Below are positions 8,801 to 17,941 of a stretch of DNA of 21,348 nucleotides, piece by piece. Under the pieces are notes generated by a model. It saw nothing but the letters and a program-made list of their open reading frames with translations. It made no database searches and was not told where the DNA came from. Within the stretch, counting starts at the first letter, position 1. Each line of letters begins with the position of its first letter. A program made the position numbers and the translations under genes. This DNA is from Cephalothrix spiralis (lineage: Eukaryota; Nemertea; Palaeonemertea; Archinemertea; Cephalotrichidae): contig JAUCNG010111103.1 in the NCBI GenBank assembly GCA_032353305.1, forward strand, positions 1 through 21,348, given 5' to 3'.

Positions 8801-11800
8801 TTTCTTCATTATTTTGAGCACTGGCAGTTCCATTTTCAGGGGGCGACGCTTTTGGTGTTACTTGACCATTTATTGTTAGATAATTTACAGCACTGGCTTG
8901 GCTAGTATCACTCGCTCGATCGTCATCTTGGTATAAACGGTACCTGAACGGGAAAATGAAATCAACATGTTATATATGTGTGTTCATATATACAATGTAA
9001 TATGCTATGCTTTCATGATGATTGTTGTGAAACAATTATTCTGAACAATCAATTTTCAAGATTTTTTAACAAAAATCAAAATGATGACTCTAAGAAAGAA
9101 ATTTGAACGAAAATTATAGTGATTTAAAAAATAAAATATTGATGTTGAAAACACATTCGAGTGTTGTCATAATATCAATACCGTTTCGCCTATCTAATTT
9201 TTTTCTTAAGTTTTACAAAGTTTTTTTGTAAAAATAAAAATAAGTATCATGCTGCTCTTGAAATTAACCAAAAAAATGACCTTAAAGACGTTAACGGTAT
9301 TTGTTTATCTACTTTAATACCTTTAAAAATGGTTTAAAGGTAAGAGTTGTCAAATAATTTGAATTTGTTTTGTTCGTATAGTGAGTTCATGAATTGGCAT
9401 GAAAAAATATATATGCATAAAATCATTAAAGACATAGCAGAGACAATTTTTACGAATCGAACAATCAGTACTGCAGGGAATGATTTAAATTTTGCATAAT
9501 ATGATAAATAGAAAAGGTGCATTTATTATAAAGACGAAAATAAAATATTAACCTCCCTATCCACAACTTTTTGGATATCTTTAAAATTAATTTATAAATA
9601 CTCAAACTTCACCTGCATTGGTTACAAATTTGGTAATATGCCATTTAATAATAACAAAATAAATGATTTTAATTTCCAAAATTTTTTCAGATCATAAATT
9701 AATCAAGAACATTGAAATAATTATGTCCTCTAACAGGGTGTCTACAGAATTTCCAGAATCATTTTCCCTGACCATTTCTCACCATTTTCTCTGACTTTTT
9801 CCTGGAAATCTGTTTGCACGCGGTATAATTTCAGATGAGGAAAATTGTTTGCGTGTGGTTTTTCCATCCATGTAATTATAAGACGCGACATTTTTTTGTG
9901 TTTCAGAAAAATTTCCCTGACCACAAGCTGAATTCCCTGACTTTCCCTGACCAATTTTCAATTCCCTGACCCTGTAGACACCCTGTCTAAATATATCCCG
10001 AACCAGACATTCACATCGTGCATTCAATCATGAAATAAAATGTGTTATGATTGAGAAGAAAATAACATTCAGGAGAAAAAGGGCTATAATTAAAGAGTTT
10101 ACAGAAATACTAAGCTATGGCTAGCATGGATCTGCATGGATATATAGTTTTGCGACATTGCACTGAGGCTATTTACCTCTTCTTGGATACTTTCTTCAAC
10201 AAAGGGTTCTCTAATCTGAATATATTATAACTTATTAACTTATTATACAAAATACACAAATGTACCGAAAAATTCATTTTCAGGTTTCTGGTCTACATTT
10301 TTGTATGACCGTCCTAAAACTTTTTATTGGGACATGGAACATATTGACCCATATATATTTGGAAAGCATGAACAAATCTCCAGCCCATATCAGATTTTTT
10401 AAAGACGTCATAAAATAAAATTGCACCCCCTTTCGGCGAAAATGTTGTTTAGCTGGTTAACCGCTTATGGTAGTAGATTTTTGATTTCATATTGTCTGAC
10501 ACTTAGCTTAAAATTTTCAAATGCGCCCCTAGCGATGAAACCAGCAAAACAACATTTTCGCCGATAGGGGGCGCAATTGTTGTATGACTTCTTAAAAAAT
10601 CTGATATGGGCTTTCCAAATATATGGGTGAATATGGTCTATTTCCCCAATCAAAAGTTTTAGCGTGATCATACAAAAACGTAGACCAGAAACCTGCAAAT
10701 GAATTTTTCTGTAGATTTGTGTAGAAATGAAATAATAACACAAAAATAATAGTTTTCTTAAAATTATAGAAATAGCAACAAAAGTTAAACATGGTGACAG
10801 TTTTGAGAAAGTAATTGTGCGCACAAGATACGTTTTCTAACAAACAAAATAATTTATATGCTATTAAGACGAGCAAAGCGAATTAAATTTTTAAAGCCAC
10901 TTCGCGAAATTGCCATTGAGTCATCAAAAACAATTTAATTCGATAGAACATATAGTGTATGTATTAGGACCAAGGGTAAAATTCTATAAAAGAGCATTAC
11001 AATTTTCTAACATTAAAAAAACTATTTACTGTCATTATTTTTTGTGATAAAACCAATTACATCTGATTTATGTCAAGATATCGCGTGGCGATATAATAAT
11101 CCGCGCTTCTATTGATTCAGTTTGGTATGGGTCGATACTAGACTCAATAGAGTCCCTGTATGAGGTTAAATCATTTAATGATCTCGTTAATCTGTGTTCA
11201 AATTAGCTAGATTTACATTCTGGATTATTTGATGTGTTGTAAAGAGCTATACGTACCTAAATCCTGTTTCATCTTCATATATACCATTATCATCATCACT
11301 ATCATCATCCGGGGCCACATATACTATTTCTAAATCCATTTTACCATGCTAGAAGAAATATGATAGAAAATAAGTTGACTGTCATGCATGTAAAGTCATT
11401 GCCCGATTTTTCGTTTGATAAAACAAAAAGATGTTTTTAAGGCAGTTAAACCATACTCCTACGCAGTAAATACTCCTACGCAGTGCTCCTTAATTTTGAG
11501 ATTAGCCTTCTAAATTAATTTAGAGATTAGTATAAATCGAAACTGCCCTTGGGGACAAGATGCAGTTAAACGTGCAATAAACATTTATTTTAACGGTTTA
11601 ACATACATACCAAGCGGACATAGAAAGAGGGTACATCGAAATGTTGCTTCTTAAATCAGCTTAAATGCCTATTTGACGATTATTTTTAATACCCTTCTAA
11701 TCTACCTATAGAAAGTTTCTTACCAAAAAAACTGCAATCAATTCCATCAAATATTTCTGTACCTAATCTGTAAGATTTTGACCAGATTCCAAGGTAGATC

Positions 11801-14800
11801 TGCATCCTCTGATCTAGAGATTTAGAATACTCGTGTCGAAGATTAGGGTAGAAAGTGTGGCTTATAGCACATCAAAATAAAATGAAGGTATTATTGATAA
11901 ACTTCATCGGATGAGGATGACCCCGGTAGGTGCATGGAGCTAGCTCCTGATCATTATATGTTTAAAGCAAAATAATTGAACTAAAAACAACGTACCTCAT
12001 GAGATAAAACTTTTACAGCTTCACCATGTTTTGCATCCCTTAGATCTATACCATTTACCGATAAAATAGCATCTCCTACAAAAAGACCTCCACACCGATC
12101 AGCAGGTTGACCTTCGTGTATTTCAGATATTAATATAGGGACACCATGTTCTTTACCGCCCTGAAAAACAAATCACGTGATTAATATGGTAATATAAGCT
12201 GGGACATTCATTTCAAGCAATCAAGAGACCTTCCTTGCTTTAACACAGATATGTGTGCGTATCATTGGAAAGATTACATGGAGAACGTCGATCGCATGTG
12301 ATATCGAGTGTCTTTGCAAACTCACATCGAAGTCGACTAAATATCTGCGAATTTGGATCATTATCTCAAGGGTAAATCTATATCGCGAACTCATGAATCG
12401 CACTTAAGATGGTAGTATCAAAGCAAAATCGATGTCGTTATCAAAGTGTTTTTGTTCTATCAATTTTCCAAGAGCAACTCGATATCGGTACGACCACACT
12501 ACCGTGTAGCTAGCTCTTTATATTCGTATACGTTGTCCACCAAAATTTAATTAGCACAGCGCGGCTGATTCATCACTGTCGATCGATATCATGAGATTGC
12601 GCAGTGTTGATCGACTTCAAAATTCATGGCATTAAGTTGGTTTAATTGCAGAAAACGAGAGTAAATGATAACAAATCATTAGAAAGTAGAATGCGCGGTT
12701 TGGTCCATCCTCGTTTCCATGGTATTACATGTATATCATATTTCATAATAATCGTTAGCCAAGCACCTGTAGGCTAACGCTCTGACAGGTGAGAATGGGT
12801 TTGGTGGGTTTGGTCGATTCAATCCCAGACGAAAAAACGAGTACCAGAACTTGTCTAAAAAATGACCGGATTCCAAGATGTCTATTTATATTATACTATT
12901 TAAAAACGCACCTCGATATTAAGTTGGTATCAATTCAAACATCCGCAATCAATGTGAGTGTGCCTTTCTTATGACGGCACTTGTTTGTCTTTATTATGAC
13001 ATAGGTAGGTAGTATCTGAGGCACATGGTTTCAGGACAATCTGCCCAAAGACAATTCGCCCCTAGACGCAAATTTGTCCCCAAATTTCACAATTTGAAAT
13101 GAAGGAACTTTGGGATGAATTCGCGTTTTGCAATAACTTAGAGGTAAGTGCGTCACAAAGCCTTTTTTTAAACTATTCGAAAATTCGTTCTAGTTCAATT
13201 TCGTTCTAGTTCAATTCTCAATAGCACTTCGATATCGCAATAATACTTGGGAATTTTTGAAATTAGTAGTATCAAATACAATGCGATATCGATTTTGTTT
13301 TACAGATTAACTACGTGCTCATGCTCAATTTTGGCGACAATGAACTACTTACTGTAATTGAGATTCCTAATCCTTCTGTAGCTTCTTTATGTAGCTGCAC
13401 ATGACGAATTTCACCTAATCCTTGCCTCCTTCTGGGATCCTAATAAGGTATAAGAAAAATTGAAACATAATTCATAAAAATAAATGAACACACATTGAAT
13501 CAAAACGATGAGTGCCATTTTTGACCCAGGTGGTATTTAAACGCACTGGTTATTAGCCTGAGCCAATCAGGACGAGTGGAATATATTTTAAGATATGAGT
13601 GTATGGATTCCGTGATTTTTTTTACTGTTGATACACTATGTTGAGAGTAAATCTCACAAACGCCGATTAAACAACACATTTGTCCCTTTGTTGTGTCTGT
13701 CGTATCGCCTTACCGTAATAAATAAAGGTTCCTTACTTGCTCTTCTACTAGATTACTGCGCGTAGTCCCCTGGGAAAAAAGACGTGCCTCAAACATTCGT
13801 ACGCAAAGGCATAAACTACTTTTTAAGGTTATTAGAAGAGGTATGAAACAATTTTGACCGCTACTTCTCCCGAATACCCAACCAAATTGGGCACACTATA
13901 ATTTTAAAACGACTACCAAATGATCTTTTTAATACGAGAAAAACAATCAAAATCAACTACATTCATTCAAATTCATAAGGTTCTAGAAGTGCTCTGAACA
14001 GACACGTTTTTCGCCGGTCCCAGCTGAAAATCTTTCTTCGTAGATCTTCGAAAGAGTGGCATATTTGTGTCGGTTTAAAGACCCGACTGGGGTATAAAAG
14101 GAAGCGAGACAGGTTGCGCTGGCATTCATTGCCGGGAGCTTCAAATGATCGGAACGAACAAAAATGCTCCGAAATATCTCACTATTTAAATACATTGGCA
14201 AATTAATTTTTGATAATTAAAAGGACTATAACCTGTATCAATAGGTTAACATAACAATTCAACAGTTTAAACTGTTTAATAAAAGTTACGGTATATGTTG
14301 ATGTATTAACAGCGTCGATCAAAATCATATCGATATACATTTAGTATACCCAAGTTAAGTGCGCATGCGTCCCCATAATACCTAGTGGCTGCAGCGTCTT
14401 TAAGTGACTGAATGAAGTATCCAACTTACCACTCCTGGAGGATGTGCTAATTTCTTTTTATGTATTGTCCTACCCCGACATGCACGAATAACTGTTTTAT
14501 GACGATGTAGATGAATTTCAGCTTCTAATTGATTCCATAATTTATCATGTTCGGCCCCTTTCATATCTCTTCCTAATAACTGAATCTGTTGTATTCTGAA
14601 AAAAGGTGGAAGTAATTACAAATAGGTAAATCACAGCGCGGGATTACGTAACAATAAAGAGTTAATAGAATAATAATAATAATTATCCTTTTAACGATTT
14701 TTTTACACTATGATGCCCGTTAGAAAATATGAGTATGCGCAAAATATATTTTTCTTTAAATAAAAAACCCGATCATAATCTATTGAGTATTTCGGTCACA

Positions 14801-17800
14801 AATAATCGAACTATAACACCTGTTTTTGTTCTTTTTACTCATGTGTTATAATGCTTGCTCGAAGACGTTCAGAGTTTACGAAGCGAAAAACACAATACAA
14901 ACTGGTACACAAAATGTTTACCATTGGTATACAGTCGAGATTCGGAAGCTCTCGGTATTTGATCGGGCGTCGTCGAGCTTATTCCGAACATTTGCTGGCT
15001 GATTAAATAGCAATATTGAGTTACAAAAAACGCAATAGTATGATAAATACTTATGAGAATTGAACCGGGTTTTTTTTAATGAAAGATAAATAGTTTTTGC
15101 ATCTCTGATATAAACATATAGGCCGAAAGCTTAAATTAACACTTGGCTATCAATGCCGGAAATTCTATAAAACACTGATAACCACTTTTCTATTAACTCT
15201 TGGTAACAACCATTTTTTGTATTAAATGGATAGGACATAACACCTCCTGTTACGCCACCGCTGTTGATTATCACGTGTTACGTGATCTAATCGTAACATA
15301 TTTTGATTGAACTCTTCGTAAGGGATCATTCAGTTTGTCCTAATAAAATATTAAAATGTATAACAACCAGATGACGTCGCACTACGACTCATTTATGAAT
15401 ATCTAAATAATTACCTCCGATAGAACAGAAAAATGAGGTTTAAAGCAGTTCGATATAAAACTAATAGGGAGCTACGATGATTCTCCCGAAAAACTTCTGG
15501 TTTCATTTCCCCCAGGCTAATATAAATCACTTTATAAATCGAGAGAATGCTATTTTCCATCATTCATCTGATAAAGTCAATTAAAAATTTATATTGCCTA
15601 CTGGGAAAATTAAACTTTTTGTTCCTTTTGGGAAATGTAGCTCACTTCTTGTTTAAAAACAGATTTGCACCAGATTTCTTTTCTAGCACCACAAACCTCT
15701 CCTTGTAGAGCTAAAAGATACTGTCGGAGTTTTTGATTTTCCTTTACATAATTATCAAATTAATATACATTTTATTGGTGGGCCCCCCATAAACTTTATA
15801 TTTTTGGAAGGTCATGGAAAATGCTGATCAGTGGGGGGTTAAGATTTTTGCCCCATTCCCTTGGTAGGGGCAAAAACATGATTTTTCTGATTTGTTTGGA
15901 AAATCACGTTTAGTAAGTTTTTTGCTAAACGTTTTTCGTCATGTAACACTTACCTCCCGGCTAACTCTTTATCTAAATATTTAGCAGCTAATCTAGCACC
16001 ATAAACCTCTCCTTGTAAAGCTAAAAGATACTGTCGGAGTTCTTGATTTTCCTTTTTTATTTCCTTTAATTCTGCATCAAGAAGAGCCTCATTTTTTACA
16101 GTTGTCATTCTTTTGTCCATTTCTTCTTCCTAAGAAAGTAAGAAAGTAAGTAAGTAAGTCAATTTGTTTTGATATTGTGGTAAACTTAAAAATATACAAG
16201 TACACATATTAAAAAATGCAGCTAAATAATATTTATATAAAATTACTGTATTCAAATAGGAAGTCAAGACTATATACAGAAAGGGAAGGAGCATAAAAGC
16301 TACCAGTATTGGGTCCCCTCCTATATAACATGATAAATTCATGCAAGCGTACATAAGACATAAGGCTCAAGCAACCATCATCGTTGTATTTAGGCTACAT
16401 CTGTTGAACCTGGTTGAACTAATGTCTGACCTCTAAATTTTGAAAATGAGGATTAACAACCGAGGGGCCGATTACATATGAATTATCAGCTGTGTGAAAA
16501 ATGTAAATACTTGATGGATGCAGATAGAGGTAAAACATTAAAGTCATGATTTAAATTAGATAAAATCCGGCAAAAATTATCCATTATTTCTGATTATATA
16601 TTCCTTATATTTTGGTCCGAGATTATGTCTATAGCTGATGAAAGCCTTTACTGCACTGATTGTCTAAATGGATATGTTAACTATCCCTCGAGTACAGTAG
16701 TTCATCCAGTTCAACATATGGCTAGCTTAATAATTCGAATGAACCGCCAGTCTAAAGATTGCAAATCAGATGATAAAAACTGAGCTGCGATTGGCTCAAA
16801 TATTACTAAATACAAGTATCATGCTGTATTGAGTATACCCTAAGAATCTAACACTTGTTAGTTATCCACACTTGATTCATGCTATAGTATGAAGTAAACA
16901 ATTTCTTACTTACCAAACGCTTTTTAATGGCATCAGAATCAAAATCATGACCTGATTTTTCATGAATCTGTAATTGGGCTTGATGGCACTGTAGAAGCAT
17001 ATTATGGACCTCTTTTTCCAAAACACTTTTTGTTGCCCTTACTTCTACCATCTCTGCAGTTGTGTCAGCAACTTGATTCTGAAAAATACATATTTTGACC
17101 CTATATTTAGAGGTATCCAAATTTTGTAAAAGGGATGACAGTTGTAACAACAACACTGTACGGGATAAAGTAAATTTCAGGGCCAGAAACACAATGGCGC
17201 TTCAGTAATTGCATCAACCAAAGTTTAGAATGAAGATTATTGACTTTGCGAGGTTGTGCGCAGTGCAGATCTATTTACAGCTTTTTGACTTAAGATCAAT
17301 TAAGTGGTCCTCTCTAAAAAATTATACTGTGTTACTGTTATTGCCAAATCCATTATCCATATAGTCTTATAGATCATCTATCAGTAGGCCTATCAATCAA
17401 TATTTTTCGACTGCATTATATTTTTTTGTTCACTTATGCAACAACCTAGTTATATTGAATATATTTGCAATTTGATATGCTAAAACGGGCAAATCCTGCT
17501 AAAATAAATATTTTTCAGGATTTTGACAGTTTTTCTCAATTTCCGCAAGCAAACTTCAAACAGATGACAGCGATGTTAGCTGCCTTTAAGTTCAATCGAT
17601 TGACTTGATTTTAGGAAAATTTCAGTGCAGGCTGACTCCTGAGGGATCCCTCAATTGAATGAAGAGTCACTTCACTAAATTAAATACATATATAACATGT
17701 TTCACAGAATTATTTCAAATTTTTTTACCTCCATTTTCACATTTGATTGAAAAATTGTTTGGGATTTATGGCAAAGTTGGGCAAAAGCTGCACTTATTGC

Positions 17801-17941
17801 AGTCATTTTCTGACGGCCTTCATATGTGAGTTCAGATTGATCAGTGTCAATTTCTCCTAATATCAGATCTAAGTCAACAAATGATTTGTCAAACTCTTTT
17901 TCGAGTAATTCAAGCCATCGAAAAGAAAAATTTCCTGCCAT
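5657..17941 (-). CDS. GOPC: Golgi-associated PDZ and coiled-coil protein, 9 coding exons
   Basis: The gene spans join(5657..5870, 8788..8943, 11257..11348, 11996..12160, 13353..13439, 14430..14595, 15954..16129, 16914..17078, 17729..17941) on the minus strand. That gives 1434 nt and 477 residues, close to the roughly 460 of vertebrate GOPC. All introns are GT-AG with matching phases. What I see: an N-terminal block with [19 protein letters not shown] and LTYEGRQKM, a coiled coil at about 70-200, and a PDZ domain at about 250-338 with the carboxylate loop GLGI (263-266) and the first-helix His (His314). After these come VYVAP, an acidic run and a diverged tail. Known of the family: a trans-Golgi scaffold that binds C-terminal PDZ ligands such as CFTR and Frizzled, while its coiled coil binds golgins and syntaxin-6 and directs Golgi location. 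Partners in this organism are inferred. The ATG at 17941 has a good context (AAC ATG G); in-frame codons upstream lack a better ATG. Confidence 0.95.
6094..6639. mobile_element. Family A MITE copy 2 (TA target)
   Basis: The ends CAGGGTGTCC and GGGATATCCTG are flanked by TA on both sides (6092-6093 and 6640-6641). The inner arms match 2540..3247, including ATGAACGTCCTTTCT and GTACAAATCTGTCTAAC. The right arm keeps TGACGTCA (6599-6606), while the left has TGACGTGA. The central GGAGAATCATCGTAGCTCCC block is inverted relative to copy 1. Confidence 0.85.
8216..8652. mobile_element. 437-bp nested inverted-repeat element
   Basis: The outer ends GGTGTTTCTAAAGCGCATTT and, from the other strand, GGTGTTCTTAAGCGCATTTT form imperfect terminal repeats. 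An inner perfect 19-bp inverted pair, GGTCATATTTCTATCTGTT (8332-8350) and its complement (8454-8472), brackets about 100 bp. The part outside the inner pair on the right contains two CATGCGCAG words. It is MITE-like, with no ORF and an unclear target duplication. Confidence 0.7.
8788..8943 (-). CDS. GOPC exon 8 (residues 356-406)
   Basis: The acceptor is TTCCCGTTCAG|G and the donor CCTAG|GTAAAT. The exon is 156 bp, phase 2 in and phase 2 out. It starts YRLYQDDD, the conserved RYRLY.D block that follows the acidic run, and then becomes a poorly conserved polar Ser/Asn/Pro-rich segment ending NNEESPGP. The donor itself contains the in-frame codons AGG TAA, so an unspliced transcript would end here at residue 407. 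Confidence 0.9.
9734..9985. mobile_element. 252-bp MITE with 14-bp perfect ends
   Basis: The ends CAGGGTGTCTACAG and CTGTAGACACCCTG are exact inverted repeats, flanked by TCTAA on both sides (9729-9733 and 9986-9990) as a 5-bp target duplication. The interior repeats TTCCCTGACC-type words, especially near the right end. The CAGGG terminus is hAT-like, but hAT elements duplicate 8 bp, so the superfamily is uncertain. Two overlapping minus-strand ORFs here are repeat-derived. Confidence 0.85.
10252..10724. mobile_element. Long foldback (inverted-repeat) element
   Basis: The left arm (about 10252-10458) and right arm (about 10539-10724) are inverted copies. GGTTTCTGGTCTAC pairs with GTAGACCAGAAACC, and CGGCGAAAATGTTGTTT pairs with AAACAACATTTTCGCCG. 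The spacer is about 80 bp. The two ORFs of 94-119 codons read through the arms and are not genes. It is a foldback transposon or long inverted duplication; no target duplication was identified. Confidence 0.8.
11257..11348 (-). CDS. GOPC exon 7 (residues 325-355, end of PDZ and acidic run)
   Basis: The acceptor is TTTCTTCTAG|CAT and the donor TTTAG|GTACGT. The exon is 92 bp, phase 0 in and phase 2 out. It encodes [20 protein letters not shown] and then [10 protein letters not shown]. The final PDZ strand (DLEIVYV) and the acidic Asp/Glu run after VAP correspond well to the family. Confidence 0.93.
11349..11995 (-). other. GOPC intron 6
   Basis: A 647-bp GT-AG intron. Apart from a small direct repeat, ACTCCTACGCAGT, near 11454-11483, I see nothing in it. 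Confidence 0.65.
11996..12160 (-). CDS. GOPC exon 6 (residues 270-324, PDZ core)
   Basis: The acceptor is TTGTTTTTCAG|GGC and the donor CATGAG|GTACGT. The exon is 165 bp and phase 0 at both ends. It encodes [40 protein letters not shown] and [15 protein letters not shown]. This is the body of a class I PDZ domain: GDAILSVNG is the typical core, and His314 at the start of the peptide-binding helix would select Ser/Thr at position -2 of ligands. Confidence 0.95.
12161..13352 (-). other. GOPC intron 5
   Basis: A 1192-bp intron without a recognised element. It is somewhat richer in CG dinucleotides than its neighbours, with several CGATATCG-like words between 12280 and 13290. It carries an 8-bp hairpin, CGTTAGCC...GGCTAACG, at 12753..12779. 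Confidence 0.6.
13353..13439 (-). CDS. GOPC exon 5 (residues 241-269, start of PDZ)
   Basis: The acceptor is CCTTATTAG|GAT and the donor ATTACA|GTAAGT. The exon is 87 bp and phase 0 at both ends. It encodes a basic DPRRRQGLG linker, then [19 protein letters not shown]. The last part is the first strand and the GLGI carboxylate-binding loop of the PDZ domain. The intron splits the PDZ fold right after this loop. Confidence 0.93.
13440..14429 (-). other. GOPC intron 4
   Basis: A 990-bp intron. It contains the THAP-like fragment at 13983..14201 and a perfect 16-bp palindrome, AACAGTTTAAACTGTT, at 14261-14276. Nothing else is recognised. Confidence 0.7.
13983..14201 (-). pseudogene. Possible THAP zinc-finger fragment
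   Basis: The minus-strand open frame ends [12 protein letters not shown] followed by TAG. The block RVCSEHF is the characteristic C-terminal Cys-x2-His-Phe end of the THAP C2CH finger, found in P-element-type transposases and THAP proteins. A Cys lies about 40 residues upstream (SATCLASFY), but the usual Cys pair and the central Trp are not clear. The frame has no convincing ATG start (the first codon is TTG), and no transposase body is visible. It is probably a decayed piece of a transposon or retrocopy; chance is possible. Confidence 0.3.
14430..14595 (-). CDS. GOPC exon 4 (residues 185-240, end of coiled coil and linker)
   Basis: The acceptor is TTTTTTCAG|A and the donor GGAGTG|GTAAGT. 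The exon is 166 bp, phase 2 in and phase 0 out. It encodes [40 protein letters not shown] and a basic [15 protein letters not shown] linker. The [27 protein letters not shown]-type block is near-invariant in GOPC and leads into the PDZ domain. Confidence 0.95.
15331..15681. mobile_element. Truncated family A MITE
   Basis: This is a diverged copy of the 2540..3247 element. It has a degenerate left end (CAGTTTGTCCTAA), GATGACGTCG near 15370, the shared centre GGGAGCTACGATGATTCTCC and part of the other arm (ACAGATTTGCACCAGATT). The last roughly 130 bp of that arm are missing. The similarity stops at about 15681, where sequence copied from GOPC exon 3 begins. Confidence 0.65.
15682..15745 (-). 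pseudogene. Partial duplicate of GOPC exon 3
   Basis: These 64 bp match 15992..16055 within exon 3 with three substitutions and no gaps. On the minus strand the same frame stays open and reads [20 protein letters not shown], with Glu to Lys and Tyr to Cys changes. No splice acceptor or donor is evident at its edges. I read it as a non-functional exon fragment, though a cryptic or alternative exon cannot be excluded. Confidence 0.85.
15845..15876. repeat. 10-bp perfect hairpin
   Basis: TTTTTGCCCC and GGGGCAAAAA are perfect inverted repeats around a 12-base loop. A second hairpin, ACGTTTAG...CTAAACGT, lies at 15906..15931, about 20 bp before the exon 3 donor on the minus strand. In a minus-strand transcript both could fold just downstream of that donor. 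Confidence 0.6.
15954..16129 (-). CDS. GOPC exon 3 (residues 127-184, coiled coil)
   Basis: The acceptor is TTTCTTAG|GAA and the donor GGGAG|GTAAGT. The exon is 176 bp, phase 0 in and phase 2 out. It encodes EEEMDKRM..., [20 protein letters not shown] and [13 protein letters not shown], the signature second coiled-coil segment of the family. The acceptor's pyrimidine tract is formed by an ACTT-type microsatellite. Part of this exon (15992..16055) is copied 310 bp away in the following intron. Confidence 0.95.
16130..16913 (-). other. GOPC intron 2
   Basis: A 784-bp GT-AG intron. Its 3' end (16130-16160) is an AAGT/AAAG microsatellite that supplies the pyrimidine tract on the minus strand. 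The rest shows nothing recognisable. A 74-codon ORF at 16130..16354 is hydrophobic low-complexity sequence. Confidence 0.7.
16914..17078 (-). CDS. GOPC exon 2 (residues 72-126, coiled coil)
   Basis: The acceptor is TTTTTCAG|AAT and the donor TTG|GTAAGT. The exon is 165 bp and phase 0 at both ends. It encodes [13 protein letters not shown]..., then [20 protein letters not shown] and an [14 protein letters not shown] end. The VLEKEVH...LLQ.H..QLQ heptads match the first coiled-coil segment of GOPC. Being in phase 0 at both ends, the exon could be skipped without a frameshift. Confidence 0.93.
17079..17728 (-). other. GOPC intron 1
   Basis: A 650-bp GT-AG intron, AT-rich. I see no repeats with clear ends, no extra exon and no RNA gene. 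Confidence 0.7.
17729..17941 (-). CDS. GOPC exon 1 (residues 1-71, start codon)
   Basis: The exon begins [19 protein letters not shown] and continues with [13 protein letters not shown] and [13 protein letters not shown], the most conserved stretch of the family N-terminus. Vertebrate proteins carry a Gly/Ala-rich leader before FRWLE that is reduced here to a few residues. The donor is GAG|GTAAAA and the exon ends in phase 0. The reading frame stays open upstream to about 17974, but the first codon there is TTG, so the ATG at 17941 is the start. Confidence 0.93.

Larger units (their letters stand above)
8944..11256 (-). other. GOPC intron 7
   Basis: A 2313-bp intron carrying two transposon-like elements, at 9734..9985 and 10252..10724. 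The remainder is AT-rich, with no splice-bounded open segment that I can support. Confidence 0.7.
14596..15953 (-). other. GOPC intron 3 with exon-3 duplicate
   Basis: A 1358-bp intron. It holds a broken copy of the family A MITE (15331..15681), the 64-bp partial copy of exon 3 (15682..15745) and two hairpins (15845..15876 and 15906..15931). The part from 14596 to 15330 shows no recognisable feature. Confidence 0.75.

Noticed and set aside
9742-10027. Two overlapping minus-strand ORFs of 70 and 82 codons
   Set aside because: They read through the 252-bp MITE and its flank; the apparent VREN/VREI repeats come from TTCCCTGACC words.
10465-10876. Two overlapping minus-strand ORFs of 119 and 94 codons
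   Set aside because: Both run through the arms of the foldback element and translate inverted-repeat DNA in two frames.
12221-12974. Minus ORF at 12221..12403 and plus ORF at 12789..12974 in GOPC intron 5
   Set aside because: Neither has splice borders or similarity to the GOPC frame, and both are short.
16130-16354. A 74-codon hydrophobic ORF next to exon 3
   Set aside because: It is intronic, begins in AT-rich sequence and ends in the AAGT microsatellite.
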